Shown piece after piece: positions 57,101-64,000 of a stretch of DNA of 64,000 bases. Source of the stretch: Ramlibacter agri. Lineage in GTDB: Bacteria; Pseudomonadota; Gammaproteobacteria; Burkholderiales; Burkholderiaceae_C. Numbering within the stretch: position 1 is the stretch's first letter; every line of letters starts with the position of its first letter. A program made the translations under genes and the position numbers. The stretch is taken from positions 1,210,195-1,274,194 of the forward strand of contig NZ_JABBFX010000002.1 in the NCBI RefSeq assembly GCF_012927085.1, written 5' to 3'. A model generated the notes under the pieces. It did not search any database and was not told the DNA's origin. It saw nothing but the letters and a program-made list of their open reading frames with translations.

Positions 57101-60100
57101 TCGGCGGCAGGCTGCTGCGCTTGCCGACCTGGGTCGTGGGCACGACCTGGCCGTTCACCTGCAGTTCGAAGGTGGCGCCCAGCGGGCCCTTCACGCGCAC
57201 GCGCGTCTGCGCCGTCGGCAGCACCTGGCCCTCTTCCAGGCCGATGAAGCCCGTGTCGGCCGTCACCTGCGGCAGCAGGTCTTCCAGTTCGGGGACCGCC
57301 TGCGTTTCCGCCGCCGGCACCGCAGCCGGCGCCGGCGCCTGCCCTGGCACGGTGTCGACCGGACGGAACACCGACTTGGGCAGCCCCTGCTGCATGGCGG
57401 CGACGGAGCCGCCCGTGTCGCCCACCGCGCCCAGCGTGGGCGCCGTGCCGTTGGCGGCCGCGTTGCGGGCGCCGCCGGGCAGCGCCAGCGCGCCGCTGGC
57501 CGGCAAGGTGCGGGCGTCGGTGGCGGACGCCGTCGGCGTGGCGGCGAGCATCGTGCTGGCCGCCTGCACCATTTCCGCGGGGTTGGCCAGGGCCTTGCGG
57601 CGCGCCGCGATCTGCTCGCGCAGGCCTTCGTCGCAACCGGCCACGGCGAAATCCGCCTTGTGGAGTTCGCCGTTCTTCAGGTCGACGAAACGGCTGCCGG
57701 CATCGAAGGCATTGCGGTTGGACAGCACGCGCAGGCTGCTGCCCGCGGGCAGGGTGGTGAGGTCCACCTTGGCAACGTGCGTGCGCGGCGTGAGGCCGTA
57801 GAGGCTGTACTTGCCCTCTTCGTCGGTCACCGCATAGGTGCCGTCTTCCAGCAGGATGCGCACGCCGGGGATGCCGGGGGCGCCGTCCGCCTGCACGCCG
57901 TCGCCGCGGCAGTCGGCATAGACCTTGCCGATCAGGTAGGCGTCGTTGGAGAACACGCCGCCGACCACCTGCACGCGCGCGCTGCCGTGGTTGGAGAAGA
58001 TCGAGCCGCCTTCGGCCTGCGCCGTGTTGATGCCGTCGCCGCCCTGGCTGCCGACGCCGACGCGCACGCGATAGGTCAGCGTGCGCTGGACGCCATTGAC
58101 GATCTTGCCGATGGCGAAGGTCAGCTGCGGGCCAGTGCCGCCAGCCGGGTCGGCGAGCGCCGCGCCGTCGAGGCGCGCGCTGCCTTTCACGTACGCAAAG
58201 CCGCGCGGCAGCGCGTCGCGCACGACGACGTTCAGCAGCGGCACCTGCAGCACGTTCTTCACCGTCACCGTGTAGTCGACGAAGTCGCCGATTTCGGCCG
58301 TGGCCTTGCTCGCCGTCTTCTGCAGGAACATGCCGCCTTCGTCGCCGGTGTCCAGCGGGACGTCGAAGCGCACCGGGCCCAGGGCGGCAGTGAAGCTCCC
58401 GCCATACGAGCCGACCTGGTCGATCACGCGGCCGGCCGGCTGCAGCGCGATGGGCAGCGCCGAAGGGAACTGGAAGCCGTTCGGCGGCGTCACCAGCAGC
58501 TTGTAGGTGCTGGGCTGCACCAGCGGGAAGGCGAAGACGCCGTCGGCGCTCGTCACGACGGACGACGCTGCCTTGGTCGTGCCGTCCATCTCCAGCACGT
58601 CGGCGGGCGAACCGGCGCGGCCGCCGTTGCCATTGCCGGTGACGTCGATCAGCTGCACGGTGGCGCCGCTCAGCGGCAGGTTGCTGCGGCTGTCGTACAC
58701 GACGCCGCTCGGGTCGATCAGCAGCGTGGTCGTGGCCGTCGCCGACACGCCGCCGCAGCTGGTGACGCTGGCCGTGACCAGGTCGTTGCGCAGCACTTCC
58801 ATGATGCCGTCGCCGGAAGACACGATGTGGCTCGCCGCGTTCGCGGTCGGCACGTTGGGCAGGATCCGGAACAGGCCCGTGTTGGGGCCGGTCTCGGTGG
58901 CGGTGAAGACTTCCACGTCGCCGGTCAGCTGGCTGGTGAGCGTCACCGGCACGGTGTCCGCGCGCGCCGCATCGGCATTGCAGACGGCCGCATCCAGCTG
59001 CACGAACAGCGGCTTGCCCGGCTGGTTCTGGGAGGCGTGCGCCGCATAGGCGCTGCTGGAATAGAAGGAGATCTCCGCCGCGCGGTTCGGCAGGGGCAGC
59101 ACCACGCGATTGCTGGTGGCGAGCTGCACCGCAGTCGTGTCCGCCCAGTCGGCATAGGCCGTGTTCACGATGCTGCCGGCAGCGTTGGCGTTGGCCGTCA
59201 CCCGGAACTGGCCCTGCAGGCTGCCGCCCGCGGGCAGGCTGGCGAGCATCCAGGCCACGCCGTCGACGCTGGCGCCGGACGCCGCCGTGCTCGCGTAGTT
59301 GTTGGTGGCATTGCCCACCAGGTGATAGAGCGTGCGCGCGCCGACGTTGGTGGAGCCGGTGACCGAGGTGAAGGCAGTGTTGGCGGGCACCGCGGCCCGC
59401 AGCACGAAGCCGGTGGCCGGCGTGCCGTCGATCGTAATCGCCACGGCGCCTGCGGCCGTATTGCCGTTGTTGATCGCCACGGCCGTCCAGTCGATCGGGG
59501 ACGACGGCGTGGCCGCGGCCACCGAGGCGGACAGCAGGGCCTGCACGGCGGCGCCGCTGGTCAGCGTGAACGTGTCGGTGTTGGTGGCGCGGGCGCCCTG
59601 CACCTGGCTCACTGCGCTCAGCACCACCGAGGCCGCCTGGGCGGCGCCCGCCGTGGGCGGCACGGTGCCCGTCACCAGCAGGTTCACGCTGGTGCCCATG
59701 GGCAGGGTGATGCCGGTGGCGCCGATGACCGGTTCGCCGGAGTCGGCGCGGCCGTTGCCGTTGACGTCCTGCACGACCTGCAGGTTGAGCGGCGTGAACG
59801 CGCTACCGGTGGCGACCGCTACCGTCAGCAGGTAGGTCGTGTCGGTGTTGCCGGTGTTGACGAGGGTATGGCTGGCAGCGAACGGGGCTCCCGTTCCCAC
59901 CATGAGATTCTGGCTGGCGCTCAGCGTGAGCGCCTCGAGTACGGTGACTCGGGTATTGACGGTATTGGAACTCAGCCTCGCCGACAGTCCGCTGGTGGAG
60001 TCGACGAAGGTGGCCAGCGCGGTGTTGCTGATGACCGAGCCAGCCGCCGGTGCCGCCTGCCCCTGCATGCAACCGAGCAACAGGGCCCAGCAGACGAGGA

Positions 60101-60161
60101 GTTGTTGAAGCAGGCGCCGGGACATCTTGGGCTGTTTGGACAAGGGGCGGAGGAAGGTCAC
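54105..60161 (-). CDS. Giant DUF11/SdrD-B/Ig-like protein with C-terminal outer-membrane barrel (2018 aa)
   Basis: Signal peptide about residues 13-36 (LLVCWALLLGCMQGQA). Then repeated DUF11-like domains (first near 50-200 with DVNGNGRADSGEP; another near 610-690, FLQKTASKATAEIGD) and an SdrD-B-like domain (about 744-800, GKVYADCRGDGVQADG). A P/A-rich linker (about 930-957) and Ig-like domains follow. The last about 770 residues consist of amphipathic beta-hairpins beginning near YPVYGDSSARGFDGQSTGKLY and ending in GAYLRMRFKFDE. That is the pattern of a large barrel, followed by a short polar tail. The GTG at 60161 is preferred for its GGAGG site. It may be a surface receptor, secretion pore or barrel-anchored adhesin. 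Confidence 0.7.
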   Translation of the reverse strand: MTFLRPLSKQPKMSRRLLQQLLVCWALLLGCMQGQAAPAAGSVISNTALATFVDSTSGLSARLSSNTVNTRVTVLEALTLSASQNLMVGTGAPFAASHTLVNTGNTDTTYLLTVAVATGSAFTPLNLQVVQDVNGNGRADSGEPVIGATGITLPMGTSVNLLVTGTVPPTAGAAQAASVVLSAVSQVQGARATNTDTFTLTSGAAVQALLSASVAAATPSSPIDWTAVAINNGNTAAGAVAITIDGTPATGFVLRAAVPANTAFTSVTGSTNVGARTLYHLVGNATNNYASTAASGASVDGVAWMLASLPAGGSLQGQFRVTANANAAGSIVNTAYADWADTTAVQLATSNRVVLPLPNRAAEISFYSSSAYAAHASQNQPGKPLFVQLDAAVCNADAARADTVPVTLTSQLTGDVEVFTATETGPNTGLFRILPNVPTANAASHIVSSGDGIMEVLRNDLVTASVTSCGGVSATATTTLLIDPSGVVYDSRSNLPLSGATVQLIDVTGNGNGGRAGSPADVLEMDGTTKAASSVVTSADGVFAFPLVQPSTYKLLVTPPNGFQFPSALPIALQPAGRVIDQVGSYGGSFTAALGPVRFDVPLDTGDEGGMFLQKTASKATAEIGDFVDYTVTVKNVLQVPLLNVVVRDALPRGFAYVKGSARLDGAALADPAGGTGPQLTFAIGKIVNGVQRTLTYRVRVGVGSQGGDGINTAQAEGGSIFSNHGSARVQVVGGVFSNDAYLIGKVYADCRGDGVQADGAPGIPGVRILLEDGTYAVTDEEGKYSLYGLTPRTHVAKVDLTTLPAGSSLRVLSNRNAFDAGSRFVDLKNGELHKADFAVAGCDEGLREQIAARRKALANPAEMVQAASTMLAATPTASATDARTLPASGALALPGGARNAAANGTAPTLGAVGDTGGSVAAMQQGLPKSVFRPVDTVPGQAPAPAAVPAAETQAVPELEDLLPQVTADTGFIGLEEGQVLPTAQTRVRVKGPLGATFELQVNGQVVPTTQVGKRSSLPPNKVTGWEYIGVDLHPGRNTLEVQVKDPFGNVRGKAQVTVLAPGPLATVRIDVPKQPVADPNTPIAVAIALEDAAGLPATARAEVTLLASAGEWQVADVNPTQAGTQVLLEGGSGRYLLVPPAQPGKVTLTVQAGMVKSTAEVEFVPLLRPMIAAGVVEGTINLRNLNPAALQPASSGDVFEREIQSASHSFDNGKGQAGARAAMFLKGKVLGSSLLTVAYDSDKPSDTRLLRDIQPNQFYPVYGDSSARGFDGQSTGKLYVLLQNGTNFALLGDFTSQSENTARQLTQYSRSLSGAKGRWSNGTVGVEAFGSRTGATQVVQEFRGNGTSGPFQLNANGVVNSEQVHVIIRSRDQPALVLKDTALTAFTDYSIEPLTGLLLLKDAVPSVDADLNPVFVRVSYDVDNGGPKHDVAGVEANVQVLPGTTVGAVVVADEDPANRQRLQGLTLTSKLGEKTVLTAEAARSRTDLQGDGKGERFEFRHEGTEVQARVWGAHTDGGFYNPNSPQSAGQSQYGAKAGYVIDPATRVVGEALRTTNSLTGAEQTGAELRLERSLPGNARIEVGVRYSKANAAATGTSVAAPGTESLTATTSTAATSTSTAETGYTSARVKLTVPVPGVPSADVYALAEQAIDGSGGRETGVGANYQLNPATKLYARHDFINSLNGPYTLNAEVSRYTTVAGVTTTLPGNTQVFNEYRMGDAIDGRTSEAALGLRNTVRVAEGMNVTAALQRIKPITGPTTDESSAVSLGVEYTAAADWKASSQAQWQMSASSRSWLLGGAVVNRLDREWTLLNRFLYNDQTNIGTTSSSGERTIVKAQSGVAYRPVDDDTWNALARVEYDRDHDTTAVHATDQGAWILSTHLNVQPRRDWVVNGRYAAKLARDRASGLDSKSFTQLVGARSVWDLNERWDFGVQAYTMWGNDVRESAIGLEIGYLVWKNLWLSAGYNIMGFSARDLAGDATTQKGAYLRMRFKFDETLLQNDADASPKAQPAAGGKS

Positions 60162-60190
60162 CCCTCCTCCGCCCCCTGGCCTTCACTGCA

Positions 60191-62845
60191 TCAGGGGGTG
60201 ATCTTCACGCCGAAGGTCACGGTGGCCGACGCGCCGGCCGCGAGCGTGCCGCCGACCGGGGTGGCGGAGTTCGCGCCCGTGCCGATGTACGCGGTGATCG
60301 TGCCGGAGGCGTTCAGGGCCGGGCCGGTCACCTGGCCAGGCGAAGCCGTGGCAGCTACGGTGCTGATCGTCGTGTAGGTCGGCGTCGCGTCGGAGATGAC
60401 CACGCCCGTGGCGTCAGCGGCGCCGACGTTGGTCACGGTGATGCGGTACATCACGCAGGTGCCGGGCGCGGCGCTCAGGTTGCCCTGGGTCCAGGTGCCC
60501 GTGGTGGTGCCGGCGCAGGTTGCGTCGAGCTGTTGCTCCTTGACCAGGGTCAGGTTGCCGGCAATCACCGTGGTGCTGTCGGTCGCCACCGTCGCGGCAG
60601 GCACGGTGCTCGTGTAGGTGCCGTTCGTGGTGTTGATCGTGATGGTGGTCGCGTTGATCGAGCCGGGGGTCGCGCCGCTGGGGGCGATCACCTTCTCGAA
60701 CAGCGTGACGGACTGGCCGATGGCCAGGCCACCCGCGGGCAGCACCGCGTTCAGGTTGCCGGTCACCAGCGTGTCGGTGGCGTCCAGCGTGCCGTTGCCG
60801 TTGGAGTCGAAGTACAGCGTCGACGACCAGCCGGAGGTGTTGTTGGCCTGCACCGGCGCCAGCGTGCTGAACACCGTCGTCGTGCCGGCTTCCACCACGT
60901 TGCCGTTGTTGGTCAGCGTGTGCTTGTAGACGTAGGAACCGCCCGGGTAGGTCTGGCCGGCGCCGTTGGGCGTCAGGCTCAGGGAACGCACCGCGTTCAC
61001 GGTCACCGCGTCATACAGCACGTCGGCCGCGTTGGAGCTGGGCGACTTCGCACGGAAGTACACCGCCACGTCGCCCGCCGGGTAGCCGGCCGGCACGGTC
61101 ACCACCGCGCAGACGGTGGTCGTCGCGGCGGCGTTGATGGTGCCCGTGTTGGTCAGCGAAGCGCCGGTGGTCGTGCAGGCGCCGGCGCTGGCGTCCGCCT
61201 TGAACACCACGGACCAGCCCGAAGGCAGGGCGCCGGGGAAGGTCGTCGTGTTGCTGGCCAGCATGTCGAACGTGTCAGCCGTCGGGCCGGTGTTCTTCAC
61301 TTGCAGGGTGAAGGTGGTCACGGTGCCGGGGTTGGTGGCGTTCTTCACGACTGCCGCAGCTTCCGGGCCGGGGCCGTTACCGTGCGTGGCGTCGTTCATC
61401 AGGTCCACGGCGGCGGGCGTGATGGCCGTCAGCGTGTCGGTCCCGGTGGACGTCTTCGTGTTGTCGCGCACAGAAGTGGCGGTCTTGGCGATCGCGAACG
61501 GACCGGCGCCGGTCGCGCTGGGCGGCAGCGTGGCCTTCAGGATCACGTTGTAGGTCGCACCGGCAGCCAGCGGGCCGGTGTCGATCGTGCCGTCGCCGTT
61601 GGTGTCGACCAGGGGCGTGCTGCCGTCCGACTTGTACAGCGCGAAGGTCGTGCCCGACGGGAAGGTGTTGCTCGCGGCCAGCGTGATGTTGAAGGTGTCG
61701 GTGCCGTTGCCGGTGTTCGTCACCACGTTGGTGAAGCTCACCGTCGAACCGGCCGCCGCGGAGGCGACTGCCGCCGGGGGCGTCAGCGTGACGCCAGCCG
61801 TCTGCGTGACCGTGAAGTCGACGCGGTTGGAACTGCCGTTCGCCGTTGCGCTGCCGTTGTAGTACTGCACCGTGCCGGTGTTGGAGATCACGCCCGGGGC
61901 GACAGCGCCCACGTTCACCGAGAACTCGACCCAGCCGGACTGGCCGGCCGTGACCTTGGCGATGTTCACCGTGAAGGCGCCCGCCGTGAAGGTCGAAGTC
62001 AGCGTGTTCGGCGAGGTGCCCGAGACGGCGCCCGAGTCGCTCAGCGCGACCGAGCTCCCGGTCACGCTCCAGCGGCCGGAAGCAGGCACGTAGGTCATGC
62101 CCGTCGGGATCGCGTCGTTGATGACCACGGCCGTCGCGTCGCTGTTACCGGTGTTGGTATAGGTCAGGCGATAGGTGTAGGGACCGCTGCCGGGCGCGCC
62201 GCTCGGTGCGCTGATCGACTTGGTCAGCGTCACCACGGCGTTCGCCGTCACGGTGGTCGTATCGGTGTTGCTCGCCGACGGCGGGCTGGTCCCCACGCCG
62301 CTGGTGGCGGTCACCGTGACCGCGTTGGTCTGCGGAGCCGTCGCCGTGGCGGGCACAGTGGCTGCCACGATGAACTTGAACGTGGCGCCTGAAGCCAGCG
62401 CGCCGCTGCTCGTGATCGGGGAGCCGGTGATCTGGCCGCTGCCGTTGTCGGCGTAGATCAGCACGCTCGACATCGTGAACGCGGTCGTGCCGCTGGAGGC
62501 AGCCAGGTTGAAGGTGTCCGTGCCGTTACCCGTGTTGGTCAGGGTATGCGGGTAGTACACGATGCTGCCCGGCGTGGCGCTCTGCGCGCCGTTCTGGGTC
62601 AGGGTCAAGGCGTACACCTGCGTGACCGTGGTTTGCACCAGGTTCGAGGTGACCGTCCGGCCCACGCCGGAACCGTCGGAGTACGTGGCCGACGCCTGGT
62701 TGCTGATGGAAGTACCAGCCGGCGGCGGAGCCGCGTGTGCTGGCGCGCCGACGACGAGCATCAGCATGGCGACGAACAGGCCCGCGAGACCGCGGGATAC
62801 GTAGTCCCACAGCCAGGGGCGTGGGCTCGGAAGCGCGACATTCAT
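60191..62845 (-). CDS. Exported multi-DUF11 repeat protein (884 aa)
   Basis: A signal peptide (LAGLFVAMLMLVVGAPAHAA, ending near residue 39) is followed by about six DUF11-like beta domains of 100-140 residues. Each has a T-N-T-G-N-G-T-D-T-F or close pattern (HTLTNTGNGTDTFN, YTNTGNSDATAVV, NVVTNTGNGTDTFN, KHTLTNNGNVVEAG). Calcium-loop-like stretches (DTNGDGTIDTG, DSNGNGTLDATD) sit between them. No membrane anchor or barrel is seen. GAGGG at seven bases supports the ATG at 62845. The gene lies 30 bases before the giant barrel gene, so the two are probably partners. Confidence 0.72.
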   Translation of the reverse strand: MNVALPSPRPWLWDYVSRGLAGLFVAMLMLVVGAPAHAAPPPAGTSISNQASATYSDGSGVGRTVTSNLVQTTVTQVYALTLTQNGAQSATPGSIVYYPHTLTNTGNGTDTFNLAASSGTTAFTMSSVLIYADNGSGQITGSPITSSGALASGATFKFIVAATVPATATAPQTNAVTVTATSGVGTSPPSASNTDTTTVTANAVVTLTKSISAPSGAPGSGPYTYRLTYTNTGNSDATAVVINDAIPTGMTYVPASGRWSVTGSSVALSDSGAVSGTSPNTLTSTFTAGAFTVNIAKVTAGQSGWVEFSVNVGAVAPGVISNTGTVQYYNGSATANGSSNRVDFTVTQTAGVTLTPPAAVASAAAGSTVSFTNVVTNTGNGTDTFNITLAASNTFPSGTTFALYKSDGSTPLVDTNGDGTIDTGPLAAGATYNVILKATLPPSATGAGPFAIAKTATSVRDNTKTSTGTDTLTAITPAAVDLMNDATHGNGPGPEAAAVVKNATNPGTVTTFTLQVKNTGPTADTFDMLASNTTTFPGALPSGWSVVFKADASAGACTTTGASLTNTGTINAAATTTVCAVVTVPAGYPAGDVAVYFRAKSPSSNAADVLYDAVTVNAVRSLSLTPNGAGQTYPGGSYVYKHTLTNNGNVVEAGTTTVFSTLAPVQANNTSGWSSTLYFDSNGNGTLDATDTLVTGNLNAVLPAGGLAIGQSVTLFEKVIAPSGATPGSINATTITINTTNGTYTSTVPAATVATDSTTVIAGNLTLVKEQQLDATCAGTTTGTWTQGNLSAAPGTCVMYRITVTNVGAADATGVVISDATPTYTTISTVAATASPGQVTGPALNASGTITAYIGTGANSATPVGGTLAAGASATVTFGVKITP

Positions 62846-62885
62846 GATGAGTCCCTCTTTCTTTGTCTTAGCGCAGTTGGAAACT

Positions 62886-63392
62886 TCAGGGCTTGCTGGC
62901 GGCGACGGCGCCACCAGCCGCGTCGATCTGGACGCGCAGCTTCACGACGGTGTCGGCGTGGGCGGCCAGCGTGCCGACCTCCCAGCGCACGTAGCGGTAA
63001 TCGGCGAGCGGCACGGGCTCCTGGCGCGAGGTGCCGTCAGGCAGGCGCACGGTGCGCATCAGGGGCATGGGCGCGAAGCGCGTGCCGTCGGTCGAGGCCT
63101 GGGCCTTCGCGGGCTCGGCGCTGCCGGCGACGAAGGTGGTGCCGGCGGGCACGGGAATCGTGGCCACCAGCTTGTCCACGGAACCGGTACCGGCATTGCG
63201 GTAAGTGCCGCTGTACTCGACCATGTCGCCGGGCTTGGCTTTTTCGGCGGGGGACAGCACGGCCTTGCCGTTGGCGATCTCCACGCGTTGTGCCGTCAAA
63301 TTGGACGTGACGGCCGGGCTTTGGGCAAAGCCCGGGAGCGCTGCCATGAGCGTGGCGGCGAACAGAAGGAAGGGTCTGAGCGTGACTTTCAT
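62886..63392 (-). CDS. Small exported DUF11-like protein (168 aa)
   Basis: A signal peptide (LRPFLLFAATLMAALPGFAQ, ending near residue 24) is followed by one DUF11-like domain with PGDMVEYSGTYRNAGTGSVDKL, split as PGDMVEYSGTY and RNAGTGSVDKL, and ATIPVPAGTTFVAGS. It is the first gene of the four-gene operon, 40 bases before the 884-aa gene. It might nucleate or cap a fibre made of the larger proteins, by analogy with minor subunits, but no homologue of known function came to mind. Confidence 0.68.
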   Translation of the reverse strand: MKVTLRPFLLFAATLMAALPGFAQSPAVTSNLTAQRVEIANGKAVLSPAEKAKPGDMVEYSGTYRNAGTGSVDKLVATIPVPAGTTFVAGSAEPAKAQASTDGTRFAPMPLMRTVRLPDGTSRQEPVPLADYRYVRWEVGTLAAHADTVVKLRVQIDAAGGAVAASKP

Positions 63393-63689
63393 GGCTGCAA
63401 AGCTCCAAATGGACGAGCTAGATGTAAGCGGATATTACAATCACCTAGCAAGTGTTACAACAGAAAGTCAGGCCAAACCCCTAAAGGTGTTAAGAATTTG
63501 GCTGATATTTGTTGCAGCAACACACTGCAAAGACAGCGCGGACGCGCTAGGGATGAGCAACGATTGGAACCGCTGAGCAGGATTCCTAGGTATTTACCCG
63601 TCAGTTTGCTTAAGAAAGCCCCCTGCGGCAGCTTAGGGATTCGGTGAACTCGTAACAGCTACGATTCCGTCCAAGCCGAGGAGACAGAC
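63393..63689. other. AT-rich divergent intergenic region
   Basis: A 297-base gap between the DUF11 operon (minus) and the oxidase gene (plus). It is visibly less GC-rich than its surroundings and contains the candidate promoter plus an imperfect inverted repeat, AACCCCT/AGGTGTT, near 63476-63491. No small gene or known riboswitch pattern was found. Confidence 0.6.
63432..63460 (-). promoter_or_regulatory. Candidate promoter of the DUF11 operon
   Basis: On the minus strand, TTGTAA and TAATAT are 17 bases apart, with an overlapping TGTAAT. The element lies 40 bases before the first DUF11 gene in the most AT-rich stretch of the window. Matches are four of six for each box. Confidence 0.4.
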
Positions 63690-64000
63690 TTGCCAGTGAT
63701 TACCAACATCGAGGACCTGCGGGTCCTGGCGCAGAAGCGCGTGCCGCGCATGTTCTATGACTACGCGGATTCCGGCTCCTGGACGGAGAGCACCTACCGC
63801 GCCAACGAAGCCGACTTCGAGAAGATCCTGCTGCGCCAGCGGGTGGCCGTGAACATGGAGGGCCGCAGCACCCGCACCACCATGGTCGGCCAGGAGGTCG
63901 CCATGCCGGTGGCGATCGCCCCGACCGGCCTGACCGGGATGCAGCACGCCGACGGCGAGATCCTGGCGGCGAAGGCGGCCAAGAAGGCCGGCATCCCCTT
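63690..64000 (+). CDS. FMN-dependent alpha-hydroxy-acid oxidase/dehydrogenase, 3' end cut by window edge
   Basis: About 103 residues are visible from a TTG at 63690 with GAGGAG six bases upstream (a GTG at 63696 is possible). RMFYDYADSGSWTESTYRAN, split as RMFYDYADSG and WTESTYRAN, and MPVAIAPTGLTGMQHADGEI match the N-terminus of the lactate-dehydrogenase LldD/glycolate-oxidase family. These enzymes oxidise 2-hydroxy acids with FMN. Which acid cannot be told from this part. Confidence 0.88.
   Translation, partial: MPVITNIEDLRVLAQKRVPRMFYDYADSGSWTESTYRANEADFEKILLRQRVAVNMEGRSTRTTMVGQEVAMPVAIAPTGLTGMQHADGEILAAKAAKKAGIP

Noticed and set aside
54516..60377. A 1953-codon plus-strand frame opposite the giant DUF11 protein
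   Set aside because: Composition is H/R/A/G-rich without secretion signal or motifs, as expected from the complement of a Thr/Ala/Gly-rich GC-biased gene.
63393..63689. c-di-GMP or other riboswitch in front of the DUF11 operon
   Set aside because: I looked for GEMM-type core patterns on both strands and found no convincing match.

Overview
This is a GC-rich (roughly two-thirds GC by eye) chromosomal segment from a betaproteobacterium of the order Burkholderiales, most likely Comamonadaceae (Ramlibacter/Variovorax-like). The placement is inferred from protein style and from gene neighbourhoods such as rpmF-plsX-fabHDG-acpP-fabF-rpoE-rseAB-degP-lepA-lepB-rnc-era-recO-pdxJ-acpS, rne/rluC divergent, and hemCDXY near ppc and an algZ/algR pair. 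I saw no tRNA, rRNA, CRISPR array, prophage or insertion sequence.

Left end (1-9354, all minus strand): one tightly packed surface-polysaccharide operon. In transcription order it holds a MurJ-type flippase, an HpcH/HpaI-type aldolase, an initiating sugar-phosphate transferase, an asparagine-synthase-like amidotransferase, a GT-B-like protein, and a nonulosonic (legionaminic-type) acid set: dehydratase legB, aminotransferase legC, a NeuD-like acetyltransferase and a NeuB/LegI synthase cut by the window edge.

Core (9449-31604): lysS on plus, then a long minus-strand run of housekeeping genes. Reading with transcription: yceD, rpmF, plsX, fabH, fabD, fabG, acpP, fabF, a YgfX-like membrane protein, the sigma-E module rpoE-rseA-rseB-degP, a possible small RNA or attenuator, then lepA, lepB, a DUF4845 protein, rnc, era, recO, pdxJ, acpS and nagZ. 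Many neighbours overlap by ATGA or TGATG, so translation is probably coupled. A maf/yceF-type gene and an RsmI-like methyltransferase lie on plus.

Middle (31650-51515): sppA, a Rieske protein, a HAD phosphatase and rluC on minus. rne (RNase E) diverges from rluC and has a strong promoter and a leader of about 500 nt. A degenerate Hpt protein follows. Then come the haem genes hemC-hemD-hemX-hemY, ppc, an AI-2E-type permease, an AlgZ/AlgR-like two-component pair, argH, and a metallo-beta-lactamase-fold protein with an ODP-like metal motif.

Right end (51559-63392, minus): a four-gene operon of exported proteins rich in DUF11, SdrD-B-like and calcium-loop motifs, including a 2018-residue protein with a probable outer-membrane beta-barrel. 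I know no defined function for this set and regard it as the best candidate here for an undescribed surface system. The window closes with the start of an FMN-dependent alpha-hydroxy-acid oxidase gene on plus.

Three related palindromic elements built from GACGCAAA-like units sit at three convergent gene junctions (lysS/nagZ, ppc/AI-2E, argH/MBL) and look like a dispersed repeat family that may act as bidirectional terminators.
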